DNA of 5,060 nucleotides from Sulfurovum sp. (GTDB lineage Bacteria > Campylobacterota > Campylobacteria > Campylobacterales > Sulfurovaceae). The stretch lies in the NCBI GenBank assembly GCA_027046415.1, contig JALTYW010000045.1:1-5060 (forward strand). The letters run 5' to 3'. Positions 4,350 through 5,060 of the stretch are shown piece after piece. The first letter of the stretch is position 1, and each line of letters begins with the position of its first letter. The notes under the pieces are model-generated. The model saw only the letters and a program-made list of their open reading frames with translations, made no database searches and was not told the origin of the DNA. The position numbers were made by a program, and so were the translations under genes.

Positions 4350-5060
4350 ATGTCATCTTGCCACAAAGCCTACATCACCACCCCTATCTACTATGTCAAC
4401 GATGTTGCCCATATCGGTCACGCCTACACGACCATTATTGCCGACGCACTGGCGCGCTACTCGCGCATGAGCGGTCTTGAGACCTTCTTTCTGACCGGTA
4501 CGGACGAACATGGACAGAAGATAGAAGAGTCAGCCAAAGCCAGAGGCAAAAGCCCGCAGGAGTATGCCGATGAGATCTCGGCAACCTTCAAGAACCTCTG
4601 GGACGATTTTGGCATCAGCTACGACAAGTTCATCCGTACGACCGACGAAGACCATATGAAAGGGGTACAGAAAGCCTTTAAGGTCATGTTCGACAACGGT
4701 GACATCTACAAAGATGTCTACAAAGGACACTACTGCATCTCCTGTGAGACCTTCTTCCCAGAGATCCAGCTTGTGGATGGCGAGTTCTGTCCTGAGTGCG
4801 GCAAGCCTACCACCATTGTAGAAGAGGAGAGCTACTTCTTCCGCCTCTCTGCCTATCAGGACAAGCTGCTGGCATGGTACGACGCCCATCCTGAGTGCAT
4901 CCTGCCGCGCAGCAAGCGCAACGAGGTGATCCGCTTTGTCGAGGGGGGACTCGAAGACCTCTCCATTACCCGTACCAGTTTCGACTGGGGTGTGAAGCTC
5001 CCCAAAGAGATCAACGACCCAAAACATGTCATGTATGTCTGGCTCGATGCGCTGATGAAC
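4350..5060 (+). CDS. metG: Methionyl-tRNA synthetase, N-terminal part (runs off the window)
   Basis: This is the class I aminoacyl-tRNA synthetase that charges initiator and elongator tRNA-Met with methionine using ATP in the cytoplasm. The first 237 residues are present; the gene continues beyond the right edge. Visible are YITTPIYYVND (8-18) opening the Rossmann fold, the HIGH signature at 21-24, GTDEHGQK (50-57), and a zinc knuckle with Cys129, Cys132, Cys147 and Cys150 as two CxxC pairs 14 residues apart, the single-zinc form of the Thermus-like type. YVWLDAL (229-235) is the conserved active-site stretch. The KMSKS loop and anticodon-binding domain lie outside. The ATG at 4350 has TAAGGA (4335-4340) nine bases upstream and directly precedes the fold. 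It is divergent from the 4191 gene. The reading frame is intact as far as it goes. Confidence 0.97.
   Translation, partial: MSSCHKAYITTPIYYVNDVAHIGHAYTTIIADALARYSRMSGLETFFLTGTDEHGQKIEESAKARGKSPQEYADEISATFKNLWDDFGISYDKFIRTTDEDHMKGVQKAFKVMFDNGDIYKDVYKGHYCISCETFFPEIQLVDGEFCPECGKPTTIVEEESYFFRLSAYQDKLLAWYDAHPECILPRSKRNEVIRFVEGGLEDLSITRTSFDWGVKLPKEINDPKHVMYVWLDALMN

Noticed and set aside
4530..5027. Open frame of 165 codons on the minus strand
   Set aside because: It is antisense to metG, whose HIGH, zinc and active-site motifs show the plus strand is the coding one.

Overview
The window looks like ordinary chromosomal sequence from a Campylobacterota (epsilonproteobacterial) species, most likely of a Sulfurovum or Sulfurimonas type. 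This rests on the AT-rich intergenic DNA, promoters that show a clear -10 but no convincing -35, the style of the methionyl-tRNA synthetase, and short genes that switch strand often. The genus is an inference from style, not from a search. I see no RNA genes, insertion sequences, CRISPR array or phage genes.

Layout from left to right. Positions 1-94 are a T-rich non-coding stretch ending in a strong hairpin. Positions 95-418 (minus) encode a small cysteine-containing lipoprotein of unknown function. Positions 419-627 are a divergent intergenic region. Positions 628-1725 (plus) encode a TRAP-type solute-binding protein closely resembling the 2-oxoacid-binding protein TakP, with a combined twin-arginine and lipoprotein signal. 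Six bases later and convergent to it, 1732-3003 (minus) encodes an exported CAP/SCP-domain protein. After a short divergent promoter region, 3122-3448 (plus) encodes a DUF3144 protein. Convergent to that, with a 5-base gap, is a two-gene minus-strand unit: 3778-4191 (basic cytoplasmic protein of unknown function) followed by 3454-3756 (small three-helix membrane protein). Positions 4192-4349 are a divergent promoter region, and metG starts at 4350 and runs off the window.

The genes do not form one obvious pathway. metG is housekeeping. The lipoprotein, the binding protein and the CAP protein are all predicted to act in the cell envelope, but each has its own promoter. The binding protein has no TRAP membrane subunits (DctQ/DctM) beside it, so it is an orphan within the visible sequence.

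Four of the promoters share the core GCTAWAAT, which supports the chosen transcription units. I found no clear evidence of a new multi-gene system. The points most worth a second look are the orphan Tat-lipoprotein TRAP binding protein, the cUUCGg-capped hairpin after the small lipoprotein, the duplicated promoter-like block upstream of 4191, and the CAP protein with its large C-terminal region.
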